Notes: generated by a model not told the origin, from the letters alone. A DNA stretch of 64,000 nt from Candidatus Epulonipiscioides gigas (GCA_001983555.1 LJHE01000021.1:1-64000); one strand, 5' to 3'; counted from the stretch's first letter, positions 34,236 through 45,612 are shown. Made by a program: numbers and translations.

Positions 34236-35261
34236 ATGAGAAAAGAAAATATTCTATTCTTTTTTGAAGCTTTATATACTTTAATTAAAAGTGGTATAAA
34301 TTTATATGAAACTCTTGTAATAATTCACCACGGAAATCCTAAAAAAGAAATTAACAAATTAACAAAAATATTGATTAATCATATCCAAAAAGGTGAAACA
34401 TTTTCTGAGGCTCTTAGCAAAGTAAATCACATTCCAGCATTTATAATAAGTGCAATAAAAGCTGGAGAAAAAAGTGGAAGTCTTGAAGAAATATTAGAAA
34501 TCATAATGAATCAGCTCAAAATAGAAGTTGAAATGACAAAAAAAATTAAACAAGTTACATTATATCCTAAAATTGTAGGTGTAACTATGTTATTTTCATT
34601 ATTGATTTCGGTTAAATTTATTTTTCCAACTTTAACTAAGACATTTTCAGAACAAGATATAACTCTGCCATTTGTCACTCGAGCATTTATACAAATGACA
34701 GATTTTCTTAATCATAATTATTTGTTATTGATTATATTGATAACAACTTGTTTTGTAGGATTAAATATATTCAAAAAATGGGCTTATGGAAACAAATTGT
34801 TAGAACAGTTAAAAATAAAAATTCCCAAAATAGGAACATTATATAAACTTAATCACAATAAAGAAATCGCTAATTATATAGGATTACTAATATCTTCAGG
34901 TCTATCAATAGGTGAAGCAACTGAAATTTTTAGAAAAAGTACAAATAGTTACTTATTAAAAAGTATATTTGAAAAAAGTAATAAAAATATTATACAAGGC
35001 AAATTTTTAAGCGAAACATTAAAAGATAAGCCAATAATTATGTCATATTTACTTGAAATTATAAAAATAGGTGAAAAAAGTGGAGGTCTTGGAGCTTCTC
35101 TTTTAAGAATAGGAAAATATTTTGAAAAAAACTATGAAATTGAGCTAAAAAAAGCAATTGCTATTATAGAGCCGACAATTACTTTATTTCTAGCGCTAAT
35201 AGTTGCTTTTATAGTTGCAGCTACAATGCTTCCTACGCTCAGTTTATCCGTTTCATTTTAA
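34236..35261 (+). CDS. pilC: Type IV pilus inner-membrane platform protein PilC (GspF family)
   Basis: This 341-residue protein has two GspF cytoplasmic repeats (IPAFIISAIKAGEKSGSLEE and PIIMSYLLEIIKIGEKSGGLGA) and three transmembrane helices (about 110-130, 160-180 and 310-335). It anchors PilB and passes pilins into the fibre. It starts 3 bp after pilB. Pilus genes are then interrupted by a 443-bp gap containing repeat copy C. Confidence 0.9.
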   Translation: MRKENILFFFEALYTLIKSGINLYETLVIIHHGNPKKEINKLTKILINHIQKGETFSEALSKVNHIPAFIISAIKAGEKSGSLEEILEIIMNQLKIEVEMTKKIKQVTLYPKIVGVTMLFSLLISVKFIFPTLTKTFSEQDITLPFVTRAFIQMTDFLNHNYLLLIILITTCFVGLNIFKKWAYGNKLLEQLKIKIPKIGTLYKLNHNKEIANYIGLLISSGLSIGEATEIFRKSTNSYLLKSIFEKSNKNIIQGKFLSETLKDKPIIMSYLLEIIKIGEKSGGLGASLLRIGKYFEKNYEIELKKAIAIIEPTITLFLALIVAFIVAATMLPTLSLSVSF

Positions 35262-35390
35262 ATCCCACTTAGAAAATACAACGAATAAAGAAAGTATATG
35301 GTGCCACAAAAAATAATATTAAAAAATGTTTTAAAATCTTCTAAATAGGAAATAACTTAAAAAGTATTCCGCACTCAAATAGAGTGGCTA

Positions 35391-35576
35391 TTTAATAAAA
35401 AAGGCAAGAACTCTCCACATCTATAGGTGGCGGGATGAATTGCCAAAAATAAAAATAAAATTTAGATAATATTCAGGGATGGAACAGCCCAAAGAGCTTG
35501 CTAAAATACCTAGAAATTGTAGGAAGTACGCAAGAAGCTCCCTTCTTTAAGCATTAGCGTAGAGGGAGCAGTTCAC
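35391..35576 (+). repeat. Repeat copy C: diverged hairpin-ended unit upstream of pilA
   Basis: The unit runs from TTTAATAAAAAAGGCAAG to GCAGTTCAC. The left-end hairpin (GGCAAGAACTCTCCACAT...GGCGGGATGAATTGCC) is intact. The middle retains TTCAGGGATGGAACAGCCC and the right end forms GCTCCCT/AGGGAGC. The TTGACT box of copies A and B is lost. The rest of the 35262-35704 gap is AT-rich and includes a weak promoter (TTATTG-17-TATAAT, about 35634-35662) before pilA. Confidence 0.7.
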
Positions 35577-35704
35577 TAAAATATGAAAGTGAAAAAAATA
35601 GAATAAAGGAGAAATAAACAAAATATCCACAAATTATTGAATATTCAAAATGGAAGTATAATTAAATGAAGGTTTAATGTGGATTATTTTGAGCAAAAAA
35701 ATTT

Positions 35705-36121
35705 ATGAAAAAAAATAACAAAGGATTTACTCTAATAGAGCTAGTTATAGTAGTAGCAATAATTGGAATAATCTCATCAATAATTACGCCTGGGATTGTA
35801 GAGCAAGCAAATATCATATCCCTAAAATCTGATATTCAAGCTGCGCAGAGCGTTTCTAATGCAATCGATATGTATAATTCAACACAAGATGTCCCAATAA
35901 CAACGTTAGATGCCGCCGCATATCAAGCTTTGAAAACAACCAAACTTTTAGATGATAAAGATTTCATTGGAGATACTTTAGATTTGAGATTAGATGGTAA
36001 CAATTTATCATATACTAAATCAGATGGAGTCTTATTGAATATTGGACCTGATTATACAGATCTAGCGGATAGTTTAGATGAATCATTGAAAAAGTGGATA
36101 TCATTATCAGCATCTGACTAA
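35705..36121 (+). CDS. Type IV major-type prepilin (PilA-like)
   Basis: This 138-residue prepilin has the leader MKKNNKG, cleavage before FTLIEL, Glu at +5 and a hydrophobic helix (VIVVAIIGIISSIITPG). After assembly the helix packs in the fibre core. The C-terminal domain is acidic. As the first and best-formed pilin of the cluster it is the likely major subunit. No good SD precedes the ATG (GAGCAAAAAAATTTATG), which is unusual for an abundant protein. Confidence 0.87.
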   Translation: MKKNNKGFTLIELVIVVAIIGIISSIITPGIVEQANIISLKSDIQAAQSVSNAIDMYNSTQDVPITTLDAAAYQALKTTKLLDDKDFIGDTLDLRLDGNNLSYTKSDGVLLNIGPDYTDLADSLDESLKKWISLSASD

Positions 36122-36123
36122 TA

Positions 36124-36636
36124 ATGAAAAATAATAAAGGTGTTACGATAATTGAATGTATTATAAGTTGCTTCTTAATAAGCATAATTATATTGAGCTC
36201 AATGAGATATACAAATCTAGCATTTGATTATTATCAAAATCAAAAAAAACAAGACAATTTATATTCTAAAAGTGAAGCTATATATTATTTTATAACTGAA
36301 AGAATAGATTATTCCTCTAAAGTCAATATACCAGGGATTAGTTTTGAAAATGCCATATATGACCATAATTTTCAGGAAATTAATTGTTATTTTAAAGATA
36401 TAGAAAAAAATGGACAATTATTAGTATATATGCAGCAATTGAAATATAAAGCTGATATAGAAAAATACACTACACATACAGTTGAAAACGAGTTAGAAAG
36501 TATGTTACTATCAAAAGAAGCAATGACAGGACTCGTCACAATAAAATATAAATTACAAGATTTAGATGAAATATTTTTTATTAATTTGAATTTAGAAGGG
36601 AAAGGATTAAATGATCAGAATATTATTAAACCATAA
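36124..36636 (+). CDS. Minor prepilin-like protein (PilV/PilW type)
   Basis: This 170-residue protein opens with leader MKNNKG, then VTIIECIISCFLISIIIL. Glu at +5 is present, so it should be processed by a PilD-type peptidase and inserted in the fibre. The rest is a polar domain without recognised motif. It starts 2 bp after the major pilin and overlaps the next gene, pointing to one transcript. Confidence 0.75.
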   Translation: MKNNKGVTIIECIISCFLISIIILSSMRYTNLAFDYYQNQKKQDNLYSKSEAIYYFITERIDYSSKVNIPGISFENAIYDHNFQEINCYFKDIEKNGQLLVYMQQLKYKADIEKYTTHTVENELESMLLSKEAMTGLVTIKYKLQDLDEIFFINLNLEGKGLNDQNIIKP

Positions 36637-37240
36637 TGGAGCAACCATTAGCTCAAACAGGTTTGAATCATTAAAACAAGCATTATCTTCTATAAATAAA
36701 GGAGATGTAAAAATAATTTTAAAGGGTGAATGTGTAATATACAAAATGATTGAAGTTTATTCTGATACAAAATTTCATGTAAGAACTCAAATTTATGAAA
36801 ATATACAACAATATGTAGGTAGTAATAAATATAATATAGATTTTAGAATTATAGAATTTGATGGAACAAAAAAAATTTATAAGGTAGCACTTATTGCTGT
36901 GAAAAAAGATTTATTATATCAAATAGAAAAAATATTTTCTGAATTTCCTAACTTAAAATTAAAAAAAATTATCACAAATGATAGATGCATTTTAACAAGT
37001 AAGAAAATTAAAACAGAAATTATATTTGATAATGAAGATTGTTATGGTATTTATAAGGGAAAAGTTGTATATTCAAAATATATAAATCAAATAGAAGAAT
37101 TAGAATATTTCATAAAGGCTTTTCAGTATACTATAGATAACAATATATCTAAAATTAAAATATTAAAAAATACAATCGACACATCAATATTAAAAGAATT
37201 AGAAATAAAAGTTAGTGAGGTTAGAAAAATTGCAAGATAA
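36611..37240 (+). CDS. Pilus-cluster protein of unknown function (possibly PilM-like)
   Basis: This 209-residue protein lacks a prepilin leader and membrane segment. A central stretch (YKVALIAVKKDLLYQIEKIFSEF, about residues 90-112) resembles in pattern the mid-region of PilM-type actin-fold proteins, but the nucleotide-binding motifs are not evident. The position between minor pilins suggests an assembly-platform component such as PilM or PilN. It overlaps both neighbours, so it belongs to the operon. Assignment is tentative. Confidence 0.55.
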   Translation: MIRILLNHNGATISSNRFESLKQALSSINKGDVKIILKGECVIYKMIEVYSDTKFHVRTQIYENIQQYVGSNKYNIDFRIIEFDGTKKIYKVALIAVKKDLLYQIEKIFSEFPNLKLKKIITNDRCILTSKKIKTEIIFDNEDCYGIYKGKVVYSKYINQIEELEYFIKAFQYTIDNNISKIKILKNTIDTSILKELEIKVSEVRKIAR

Positions 37241-37670
37241 AAACAAAGGATATACATTAATAGAAGTAGTAGCTTCTGTAGCTATAGTTATGTGTATTAT
37301 AAGTTCTTTTTTGCAAACTAATAGGTTAAATATAAAATTAGATCAAAATAATCAATTTATAGAAAAGCAACAAAAATCGATGATAGAATTATCTAAGATT
37401 GTAAGTGCTAGAAAAATTAATTCTAATACAACGCAAAAAGACCTAGAAAAAATGTTAAATTTACAAGATAATCTTAATTATCATGTAATTTATTTGGAAA
37501 GTGGAGCTAAATTTACTACCAGCAACATTAGTACTAGTACAATAAATAATTGGTTAAATAAGGTTAATATTAAAAGTAAGAGTGAATTTTTTGCAGACCA
37601 AGAAAAAGTTTTGATAGCTGTTACGGATCAAAATAATGAAAATGAGGCATTGTATGTTTCATATTATTAG
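37230..37670 (+). CDS. Minor prepilin-like protein
   Basis: Starting at TTG 37230 (AGTGAGG upstream) gives the leader MQDKNKG before YTLIEVVASVAIVMCIISSF, a class III signal with Glu at +5. The mature part is about 139 residues and polar. An in-frame GTG at 37215 would lengthen the leader to 12 residues. It overlaps the upstream unknown gene and the downstream pilin-like gene. Confidence 0.72.
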   Translation: MQDKNKGYTLIEVVASVAIVMCIISSFLQTNRLNIKLDQNNQFIEKQQKSMIELSKIVSARKINSNTTQKDLEKMLNLQDNLNYHVIYLESGAKFTTSNISTSTINNWLNKVNIKSKSEFFADQEKVLIAVTDQNNENEALYVSYY

Positions 37671-38253
37671 TAACAAAGGTTCAGGGTTAAGTTTTGTTGT
37701 AATATTAAGTACAATATTTGGAATACTATTTAATACGACTTATATAATAAATAGAAATAATGTACAAATTATAGATGCAAAAGTATCCAATGTGAGTTTT
37801 TATGCAAATACTCAGGTTAATTTGTTGCAAAAAATAGTTTTAGATAAATTAAATACTTTAATATCAGATATAGAACTAACTTTTATATTACCTGAAGTTA
37901 TTGTTGATGAAATAGAAATATTATATATTAAAGATTTAGAGCAAATAAAAAATGAAGCTTTAACACAAATATATAATAAGATTTCTAAAGAAAATATTTT
38001 AGAACATTATACTACCACTTTGCCTAATACAATAATAAAAACGAAAATTGATGTAAATTTAAGTTTAAAAAATGGATTTTTAAGTATTTGGACAGATATA
38101 AACATTGATAATATCAAATGGAGACTAAATTTTATGGCTATGGGAATAGAACAAATAGAAGAGAATGCAGAAAATGCACCGATAATAAATGGAAAAATTT
38201 CTTTTAAATCGCCAGTTACTCTTGTTCTTTTAGAAAGTTATAAATTAGACTAA
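37654..38253 (+). CDS. Pilin-like protein lacking Glu+5 (possible tip or GspK/PilX-like subunit)
   Basis: From ATG 37654 (AATGAGG upstream) the protein is 199 residues with leader MFHIISNKG, then SGLSFVVILSTIFGILFNTTYI. The cleavage glycine is present but the usual glutamate at +5 is replaced by Phe. In type II secretion systems the tip pseudopilin GspK also lacks this Glu, so a tip role is possible. The C-terminal domain is not recognised. Confidence 0.6.
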   Translation: MFHIISNKGSGLSFVVILSTIFGILFNTTYIINRNNVQIIDAKVSNVSFYANTQVNLLQKIVLDKLNTLISDIELTFILPEVIVDEIEILYIKDLEQIKNEALTQIYNKISKENILEHYTTTLPNTIIKTKIDVNLSLKNGFLSIWTDINIDNIKWRLNFMAMGIEQIEENAENAPIINGKISFKSPVTLVLLESYKLD

Positions 38254-38313
38254 TTAATTTATTTTTTCAATGATTTATATCGCATTAAAATGAATAATGG
38301 AGGCTTAGTAACT

Positions 38314-38809
38314 GTGAAAATATTTTTTCCAAATGAATATCTAGAATCTATATTTAAAATAAATTATGAAAACTTAAGAAAAAAAGGAATTAAAGGGCTA
38401 ATTTTTGATATAGACAATACACTTGTACCATATTATATTAAAGAGCCAACTAAAGAGATAGTTACATTATTTAAAGATTTAGTTAAAAAAGGATTTAATA
38501 TTGTACTAGTATCTAATAATAGCAAACAAAGAGTGGTATTATTTAACAAAGGTTTAAAATTTCAAACTTTTCATAGAGCTAAAAAACCACGTCGCATAAA
38601 TTTGAAAAAAGCTATTGAGCATATGCAGTTACAGAATAATCAGGTAGCTCTGATAGGTGACCAAATTTTTACTGATATATTAGGAGGAAATAGAACAGGA
38701 ATTTATACTATTCTTGTTAAGCCGGTCAGTGTAAGAGATGAACCTATTACCAAAATAAAAAGAGGAGTTGAAAAGTTGGTTATAAAATTATATTTAAAAC
38801 ATTTTGAAC

Positions 38810-38820
<11 letters not shown>
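38314..38820 (+). CDS. YqeG-family HAD-type phosphatase
   Basis: This 168-residue protein (GTG 38314 with GGAGG upstream) begins VKIFFPNEYLESIF and has HAD motif I DIDNTL (about residue 33), motif II VSNN (about residue 72), and a lysine-rich region before GDQIFTDILGGNR (motif III/IV). YqeG is a IIIA HAD phosphatase; members of the wider group act on phosphatidylglycerophosphate (Gep4-like) or are of unknown function. It sits unexpectedly inside the pilin gene run and overlaps the next prepilin by 11 bp. Confidence 0.83.
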
Positions 38821-40716
<1,896 letters not shown>

Positions 40717-40730
40717 AGAAAGGAAAATTT

Positions 40731-42272
40731 ATGAAAAATGAGCTCATAATTGTCCTTGATTTTGGTGGACAATATAATCAATTAATAGCAAGAAGAATTA
40801 GAGAAACAGGTGTGTATTGCGAAATTCATCCATATAATATAAGTCTTGATAAAATTAAAGAGCTCAGTCCAAAAGGAATAATTTTTACTGGTGGGCCAAA
40901 TAGTGTGTATAAAGAAGAGGCTGTAACTTGTGATAAAGAGATTTTTAATATGAATATCCCGATATTAGGAATATGTTACGGAGCACAGCTTATTGCTCAT
41001 TTACTTGAAGGCAAAGTGGAAGCAGCTTCAACAAGTGAATATGGAAAAACTGTTGTAACACTTGATAATTTTAGTAAGTTATTTAAAAATATTAATAAAG
41101 AAACAATATGTTGGATGAGCCATACAGATTATATTAAAAATGTTCCTAAGGAATTTGATATAACTGCTACTACTCCAGTATGTCCTGTAGCTGCTTTTGA
41201 AAACTCTTCTAAAAAAATATATGCTGTACAATTTCACCCTGAAGTAATGCATACAGATGAAGGCGAAAAAATGCTTGATAATTTTGCTAAAGAAATATGC
41301 AACTGTCAAGGTGATTGGAAAATGGCAGATTTTGCGAAAGCTCAAATAGAGCAAATAAGACAAAAAGTTGGAGATGGCAAAGTATTGCTTGCTCTTTCTG
41401 GTGGAGTTGATTCATCTGTAGCAGCTATAATTTTATCTAAAGCAATAGGCAAAGGGCTCACATGTGTTTTTGTTGACCATGGACTTCTTAGAAAAAATGA
41501 AGGAGATGAAGTTGAAGCTGTATTTTCGGATAAAGGTAATTTAGATTTAAATTTTATTCGTGTAGATGCCAGTGAAAGATTTTATAATAAACTAAAAAAT
41601 ATTACTGACCCTGAGCAAAAACGAAAAATTATTGGAGAAGAATTTATAAGAGTATTTGAAGAAGAAGCAAAAAAAATCGGAAAAATAGATTTTTTAGTAC
41701 AGGGAACAATTTATCCAGATATAATAGAAAGTGGGCATAATAAATCAGCTGTTATAAAATCTCATCATAATGTTGGTGGATTACCTGATTATGTGGACTT
41801 TAAAGAGATTATTGAGCCATTACGACTATTATTTAAAGATGAAGTTAGAAAAGTTGGGCTAGCGCTCGGACTTGATGAAAAGTTGCTTTATAGGCAGCCT
41901 TTCCCAGGTCCTGGACTAGGTATTAGAATTATTGGAGAAGTTACAAAAGAGAAAATTCAAATTGTACAAGATGCAGATGCAATATATAGGGAAGAAATTA
42001 AAAATGCAGGATTAGAAGGTCAAATTGGGCAATATTTTGCTGCTCTTACAAATATGCGTAGTGTAGGAGTTATGGGAGATGCAAGAACTTATGACTATGC
42101 TATTGTGCTCCGAGCAGTTGAAACAAGTGATTTTATGACTGCTACAAGTGTTAAAATTCCTTGGGATGTGCTTGAAAAAGTTACTAATAGAATTGTCAAT
42201 GAAGTTAAAGGTGTTAATCGTGTGCTTTATGACTTGACTGGTAAACCACCAGCTACAATTGAATTTGAATAA
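40731..42272 (+). CDS. guaA: GMP synthase (glutamine-hydrolysing)
   Basis: This 513-residue protein has the class I glutamine amidotransferase domain with catalytic Cys in GICYGAQ (about residue 83) and HPE (about residue 170), then the ATP-pyrophosphatase domain with PP-loop SGGVDSS (about residue 225) and the dimerisation domain ending KPPATIEFE. It converts XMP to GMP using ATP and glutamine. It is in an operon with guaB. A strong terminator follows. Confidence 0.97.
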   Translation: MKNELIIVLDFGGQYNQLIARRIRETGVYCEIHPYNISLDKIKELSPKGIIFTGGPNSVYKEEAVTCDKEIFNMNIPILGICYGAQLIAHLLEGKVEAASTSEYGKTVVTLDNFSKLFKNINKETICWMSHTDYIKNVPKEFDITATTPVCPVAAFENSSKKIYAVQFHPEVMHTDEGEKMLDNFAKEICNCQGDWKMADFAKAQIEQIRQKVGDGKVLLALSGGVDSSVAAIILSKAIGKGLTCVFVDHGLLRKNEGDEVEAVFSDKGNLDLNFIRVDASERFYNKLKNITDPEQKRKIIGEEFIRVFEEEAKKIGKIDFLVQGTIYPDIIESGHNKSAVIKSHHNVGGLPDYVDFKEIIEPLRLLFKDEVRKVGLALGLDEKLLYRQPFPGPGLGIRIIGEVTKEKIQIVQDADAIYREEIKNAGLEGQIGQYFAALTNMRSVGVMGDARTYDYAIVLRAVETSDFMTATSVKIPWDVLEKVTNRIVNEVKGVNRVLYDLTGKPPATIEFE

Positions 42273-42284
42273 TAAATTTAAATA

Positions 42285-42316
42285 AAATCTCTTACCATAC
42301 GCTCGGTAAGAGATTT
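42285..42316 (+). terminator. Rho-independent terminator of guaBA
   Basis: AAATCTCTTACC/GGTAAGAGATTT (42285-42296 and 42305-42316), a 12-bp perfect stem with an 8-nt loop. The T-tract is limited to the stem's own ATTT. Confidence 0.75.
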
Positions 42317-42342
42317 AGAATATATGAATTAGGAGTGCATTT

Positions 42343-43227
42343 ATGAAACCTTTTATAAAATGGGCGGGGGGTAAAACGCAATTATTGCCTGAAATAAGAA
42401 AAAAATATCCTGAAGGATTAGGAGTAACTATCAATAAATATTGTGAACCTTTTATTGGAGGTGGAGCAGTACTTTTTGATATTCTTTCACACTATGCTCT
42501 AAAAGAAATATTAATAAATGACATTAACAAAGATCTTATAAACACCTATGCTCAAATTAAAAATAATATTGAAATCTTATTGAATGATCTTTCTAATATG
42601 CAAAATGTATTTTGGGACATGAATATGGATGACAGAAAAATTTATTATTATAACAAACGAGATAGATTTAATTTTCTAAAATTAAATAGTGCTGAAAAAT
42701 ATAACGTTGAAAAGGCGACATTATTTATTTTTCTTAATAAAACTTGTTTTAATGGACTTTTTAGAGTCAATAAAAAAGGTCTTTTTAATGTACCTATTGG
42801 AGCATACAAAAATCCTATAATTTGTGATAAAGAAAACTTAATAGAAGTTAGCAAGGCTTTGAAAAATGTAACTATAATAACTGGTAATTATAATAATATA
42901 TTGAATTTTATAGATAAAAATACATTTGTTTATATTGACCCACCTTATCGTCCAATTAGTGAAACTGCAAGTTTTACTTCATATTCTGAAATTGATTTTA
43001 ATGATGCTGAACAAGTTTTGCTTGAAAAATTTGTAGATATAATAAATTTTAGAGGAGCAAAAATTGTACTTAGCAATTCTGATCCTAAAAATATCACTGA
43101 AAATGATAATTTTTTTGATGACTTATATGAAAGTTATAGTATTAAAAGAGTAAGTGCAAGACGTAGAATCAATTGTAATGCTAATAAGAGAGCAGATATT
43201 AAAGAACTTCTTATTTCAAATTATTGA
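42343..43227 (+). CDS. D12-class DNA adenine methyltransferase (Dam/DpnM-like)
   Basis: This 294-residue N6-adenine methyltransferase has the Dam-family alpha-class order: FIKWAGGKTQL (motif X, residues 4-14), EPFIGGGAVLFD (motif I, about 38), INDINKDLI (motif II) and DPPY (motif IV, about 198). Relatives DpnM and E. coli Dam methylate GATC; the recognition sequence here is not provable. No endonuclease gene accompanies it, so it is solitary or an R-M remnant. It lies 26 bp downstream of the guaA terminator. A second D12-class gene follows. Confidence 0.87.
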   Translation: MKPFIKWAGGKTQLLPEIRKKYPEGLGVTINKYCEPFIGGGAVLFDILSHYALKEILINDINKDLINTYAQIKNNIEILLNDLSNMQNVFWDMNMDDRKIYYYNKRDRFNFLKLNSAEKYNVEKATLFIFLNKTCFNGLFRVNKKGLFNVPIGAYKNPIICDKENLIEVSKALKNVTIITGNYNNILNFIDKNTFVYIDPPYRPISETASFTSYSEIDFNDAEQVLLEKFVDIINFRGAKIVLSNSDPKNITENDNFFDDLYESYSIKRVSARRRINCNANKRADIKELLISNY

Positions 43228-43300
43228 GGTGATATAGAAAGATATAAATCAATGCCTATAATTTATTTTTGACCACATAGATTATATTATGAATTATAAT

Positions 43301-43360
43301 ATGATAAAACAAGGACTACTAGAAGAATTTTTAGTTAAGGGATTTTCAGGCAACAATTAA
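43301..43360 (+). pseudogene. Short gene remnant between two methyltransferases
   Basis: A short frame (MIKQGLLEEFLVKGFSGNN, then stop) lies in the 164-bp gap between the two adenine methyltransferase genes. It could be the start of a deleted gene, perhaps an endonuclease, but is too short to identify. Confidence 0.25.
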
Positions 43361-43390
43361 ATTAAAGCAAAATAAAGAGAGCTGATAAGA

Positions 43391-44422
43391 TTGAATTATA
43401 TAGGTTCAAAATATTCATTATTAGATTTTTTATCCACAAGTATAGAAAAAGTAACCCAAATTGAGAATGTCAAAAATTTAGTTTTTGCAGATTTATTTGC
43501 AGGAACAGGAATAGTAGGTGCTACATTTAAAAAGAAGGGGTACACTGTAATATCAAATGATATTCAACATTATAGTTATGTGTTAAATAAGCATAATATA
43601 GAGAATAATGAGGAATTAATTATAGATTTAGTAGAGCATTTAAATTCTTTAGAAGGCATCGAAGGATTTATATATAAAAATTATTGTTTAGGCTCTGGCA
43701 GTGGAAGAAACTATTTTACAGATTATAATGGAAAAAAATGTGATGCAATTAGAACAGAGATAGAAAGATTATATAAAGATAATGAGATAACTGAAAATAT
43801 ATATTATTATTATTTAGCGAGTTTAATTAATTCTATAGATAAATTAGCGAATACAGCATCAATTTATGGAGCATTTTTAAAGCACATAAAGAAATCAGCT
43901 CAGAAAAAATTAGAATTAAATTTATTGCCTATTATAAAAGGTGAGCAGGCTGGAAAGGTTTATAATAGAAATATAAATGATTTAATCCAAGAAATAAAAG
44001 GAGATATCCTTTATTTAGATCCTCCTTATAATGCAAGACAATATTGTGCTAACTATCATTTATTAGAAACTATTTCAAAATATGATGCTCCTAATATAAA
44101 AGGTAAAACAGGTTTAAGAGATTATAACATACAGAAAAGTTTATATTGCTCTAAAAAAACAGTAGAAGCTACATTTGAAGATATCATTCAAAAAGCAAAT
44201 TTTAAATATATATTTGTAAGTTATAATAATGAAGGGTTAATGTCTTTAGATAATATAAAAGAAATTATATCAAAATATGGAGAATATCAGGTATTTACAA
44301 AAGAGTACAGAAGATTTAAGACAGATAAAGAAGAAAATAGAGCTCATAAGGCTAATTTTACTACAGAATACTTACACTGTTTAACTAAAAAAGGCAAGAA
44401 TTTCCCCTACTCTAAACGTTAG
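43391..44422 (+). CDS. D12-class DNA adenine methyltransferase with repeat-derived C-terminus
   Basis: This 343-residue protein starts MNYIGSKYSLLDF (TTG start, family-typical motif X-like N-terminus) and has FADLFAGTGIVG (motif I, about 33) and ILYLDPPYNARQY (motif IV, about 216). These features match the D12 class, FokI/LlaI-type group. The last approximately 13 residues (LTKKGKNFPYSKR) and stop codon are encoded by repeat copy D, so the native end was replaced. The SD is weak (AGAGAGC). No cognate nuclease is visible. Confidence 0.8.
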   Translation: MNYIGSKYSLLDFLSTSIEKVTQIENVKNLVFADLFAGTGIVGATFKKKGYTVISNDIQHYSYVLNKHNIENNEELIIDLVEHLNSLEGIEGFIYKNYCLGSGSGRNYFTDYNGKKCDAIRTEIERLYKDNEITENIYYYYLASLINSIDKLANTASIYGAFLKHIKKSAQKKLELNLLPIIKGEQAGKVYNRNINDLIQEIKGDILYLDPPYNARQYCANYHLLETISKYDAPNIKGKTGLRDYNIQKSLYCSKKTVEATFEDIIQKANFKYIFVSYNNEGLMSLDNIKEIISKYGEYQVFTKEYRRFKTDKEENRAHKANFTTEYLHCLTKKGKNFPYSKR

Positions 44423-44442
44423 CGTAGGAGGGAGTAGTTCAC
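44380..44442 (+). repeat. Repeat copy D: left end joined to right end (63 bp)
   Basis: TTTAACTAAAAAAGGCAAGAA leads directly into CCTAC...GTAGG and ends GAGTAGTTCAC. The whole interior, including promoter and RNA scaffold, is missing. The left portion is read as the C-terminus of the methyltransferase at 43391-44422. Confidence 0.65.
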
Positions 44443-44469
44443 TATTGTGATAATTAACTTTTAATATTG

Positions 44470-45336
44470 TCATACTTCTTGATTATTTATATTTATCTTA
44501 TAAACACATTCAAATTTTTTATTTGGTGACAATTTTGTAATTGTGGACTTTTCCATAAGTTCTTTGCTATCCCATTCAAAATCTGAGTGACCAAACCAAG
44601 GTTCAAAGCATATAAACGGAGCATCTGGCGACCATAATGCTACAAATGGAAAGTTTGAAATATCAAATTCTATTTTATAATTATTTTTATCTGACTCAAG
44701 TGTCATAGTAGTACTTTTTAAATTTTCAAATATAATTACTCTTTCATGAAATAATTCATGAGATATTTTTAAAGTGTTACCAATAAATCCAACCTCATCT
44801 TGTACACATGGTCCTTTTTTTGAGCAATGGTAAGTTTTAACATTTTCATCTTTATTAAATGTAATCTTATAATCGTCAAAATTCTCATCTTTTAATATAG
44901 GACAATTTATTCCAGGATGGCCACCTATTTTAAAACCCATATTTTTAGTATCTAAATTTTCTACAATATACTTAATAATGAGAGTATTTTCATCTAATAT
45001 ATAAATCACATTTAATACAAATTCAAATGGATATAACTTTTTTGTATTGGCGGGTGATTTTAACGTAAATATGACACTACTAGAAGTTTGTTCAGTAATA
45101 TCAAATATATATTCACGAGCAAATCCATGTGGTGGCATCTGATAAGTATTTCCATCAAAAATATATTCATTATCTTTCATATGACCTATATTAGGAAATA
45201 ATATAGGAGCTTGATATTTCCAATATGTGGGGTCTCCGCTCCAAATATACTCAATATTATTATTATCTACTATTGAACTAAGCTCTGCTCCTTTCTCTTT
45301 AATCATAACTGTTAATTTATTATTTTTTATTATCAT
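44470..45336 (-). CDS. Aldose 1-epimerase / galactose-mutarotase-like family protein
   Basis: This 288-residue beta-sandwich protein resembles the LacX/YeaD-type mutarotase group: GAELSSIVDNNNIEYIWSGDP (about 14-35), PILFPNIGHM, HGFARE (His near residue 72), GGHPGINCPI (about 140), and the late acidic motif FEPWFGHSDF. Such proteins interconvert sugar anomers; the precise sugar is unknown. The SD AAAGGAAA precedes the ATG. A sugar ABC-transporter binding protein is encoded further upstream on the same strand beyond the IS3 element, so a sugar-use context is possible. Confidence 0.78.
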   Translation of the reverse strand: MIIKNNKLTVMIKEKGAELSSIVDNNNIEYIWSGDPTYWKYQAPILFPNIGHMKDNEYIFDGNTYQMPPHGFAREYIFDITEQTSSSVIFTLKSPANTKKLYPFEFVLNVIYILDENTLIIKYIVENLDTKNMGFKIGGHPGINCPILKDENFDDYKITFNKDENVKTYHCSKKGPCVQDEVGFIGNTLKISHELFHERVIIFENLKSTTMTLESDKNNYKIEFDISNFPFVALWSPDAPFICFEPWFGHSDFEWDSKELMEKSTITKLSPNKKFECVYKININNQEV

Positions 45337-45381
45337 ATCTTATTTCCTTTTCCTAATTTAGACTATAATTTTAGAGCTCTA

Positions 45382-45425
45382 TTTAACTAAAACTAGCAAA
45401 AATTCTCCCAGCTCTAAGCGTTACG
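45382..45425 (+). repeat. Repeat fragment E (left end)
   Basis: TTAACTAAAACTAGCAAAAATTCTCCCAGCTCTAAGCGTTACG: left-end sequence that then diverges. The rest of 45337-45548 is non-coding and AT-rich. Confidence 0.6.
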
Positions 45426-45548
45426 TTTTATATTCTCAAGTTCTATGAGCTTATCAGATGCTTCTGAAAAACTAGTGTTAATTAAGTAGTTGCTCTTTTT
45501 TTATTAAACTCTTAGAAATATAATTTGTCAAGAGAATTTAAAAATCAT

Positions 45549-45583
45549 TTTAACTAAAACTAGCAAGAATTCTCCCACCTCTA
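45549..45583 (+). repeat. Repeat fragment F (left end, cut at the hairpin apex by IS3)
   Basis: The left end TTTTAACTAAAACTAGCAAG...CCCACCTCTA stops exactly where the IS3-family element begins. In intact copies the next bases would form the other hairpin arm. Confidence 0.65.
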
Positions 45584-45612
45584 TGAACGGAACCCGATTT
45601 ATTGGATAGGTT

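Noticed and set aside
35577-35704. A c-di-GMP riboswitch upstream of pilA, as found in some clostridia
   Set aside because: Neither class I nor class II conserved cores could be found; the structured sequence there belongs to repeat copy C.
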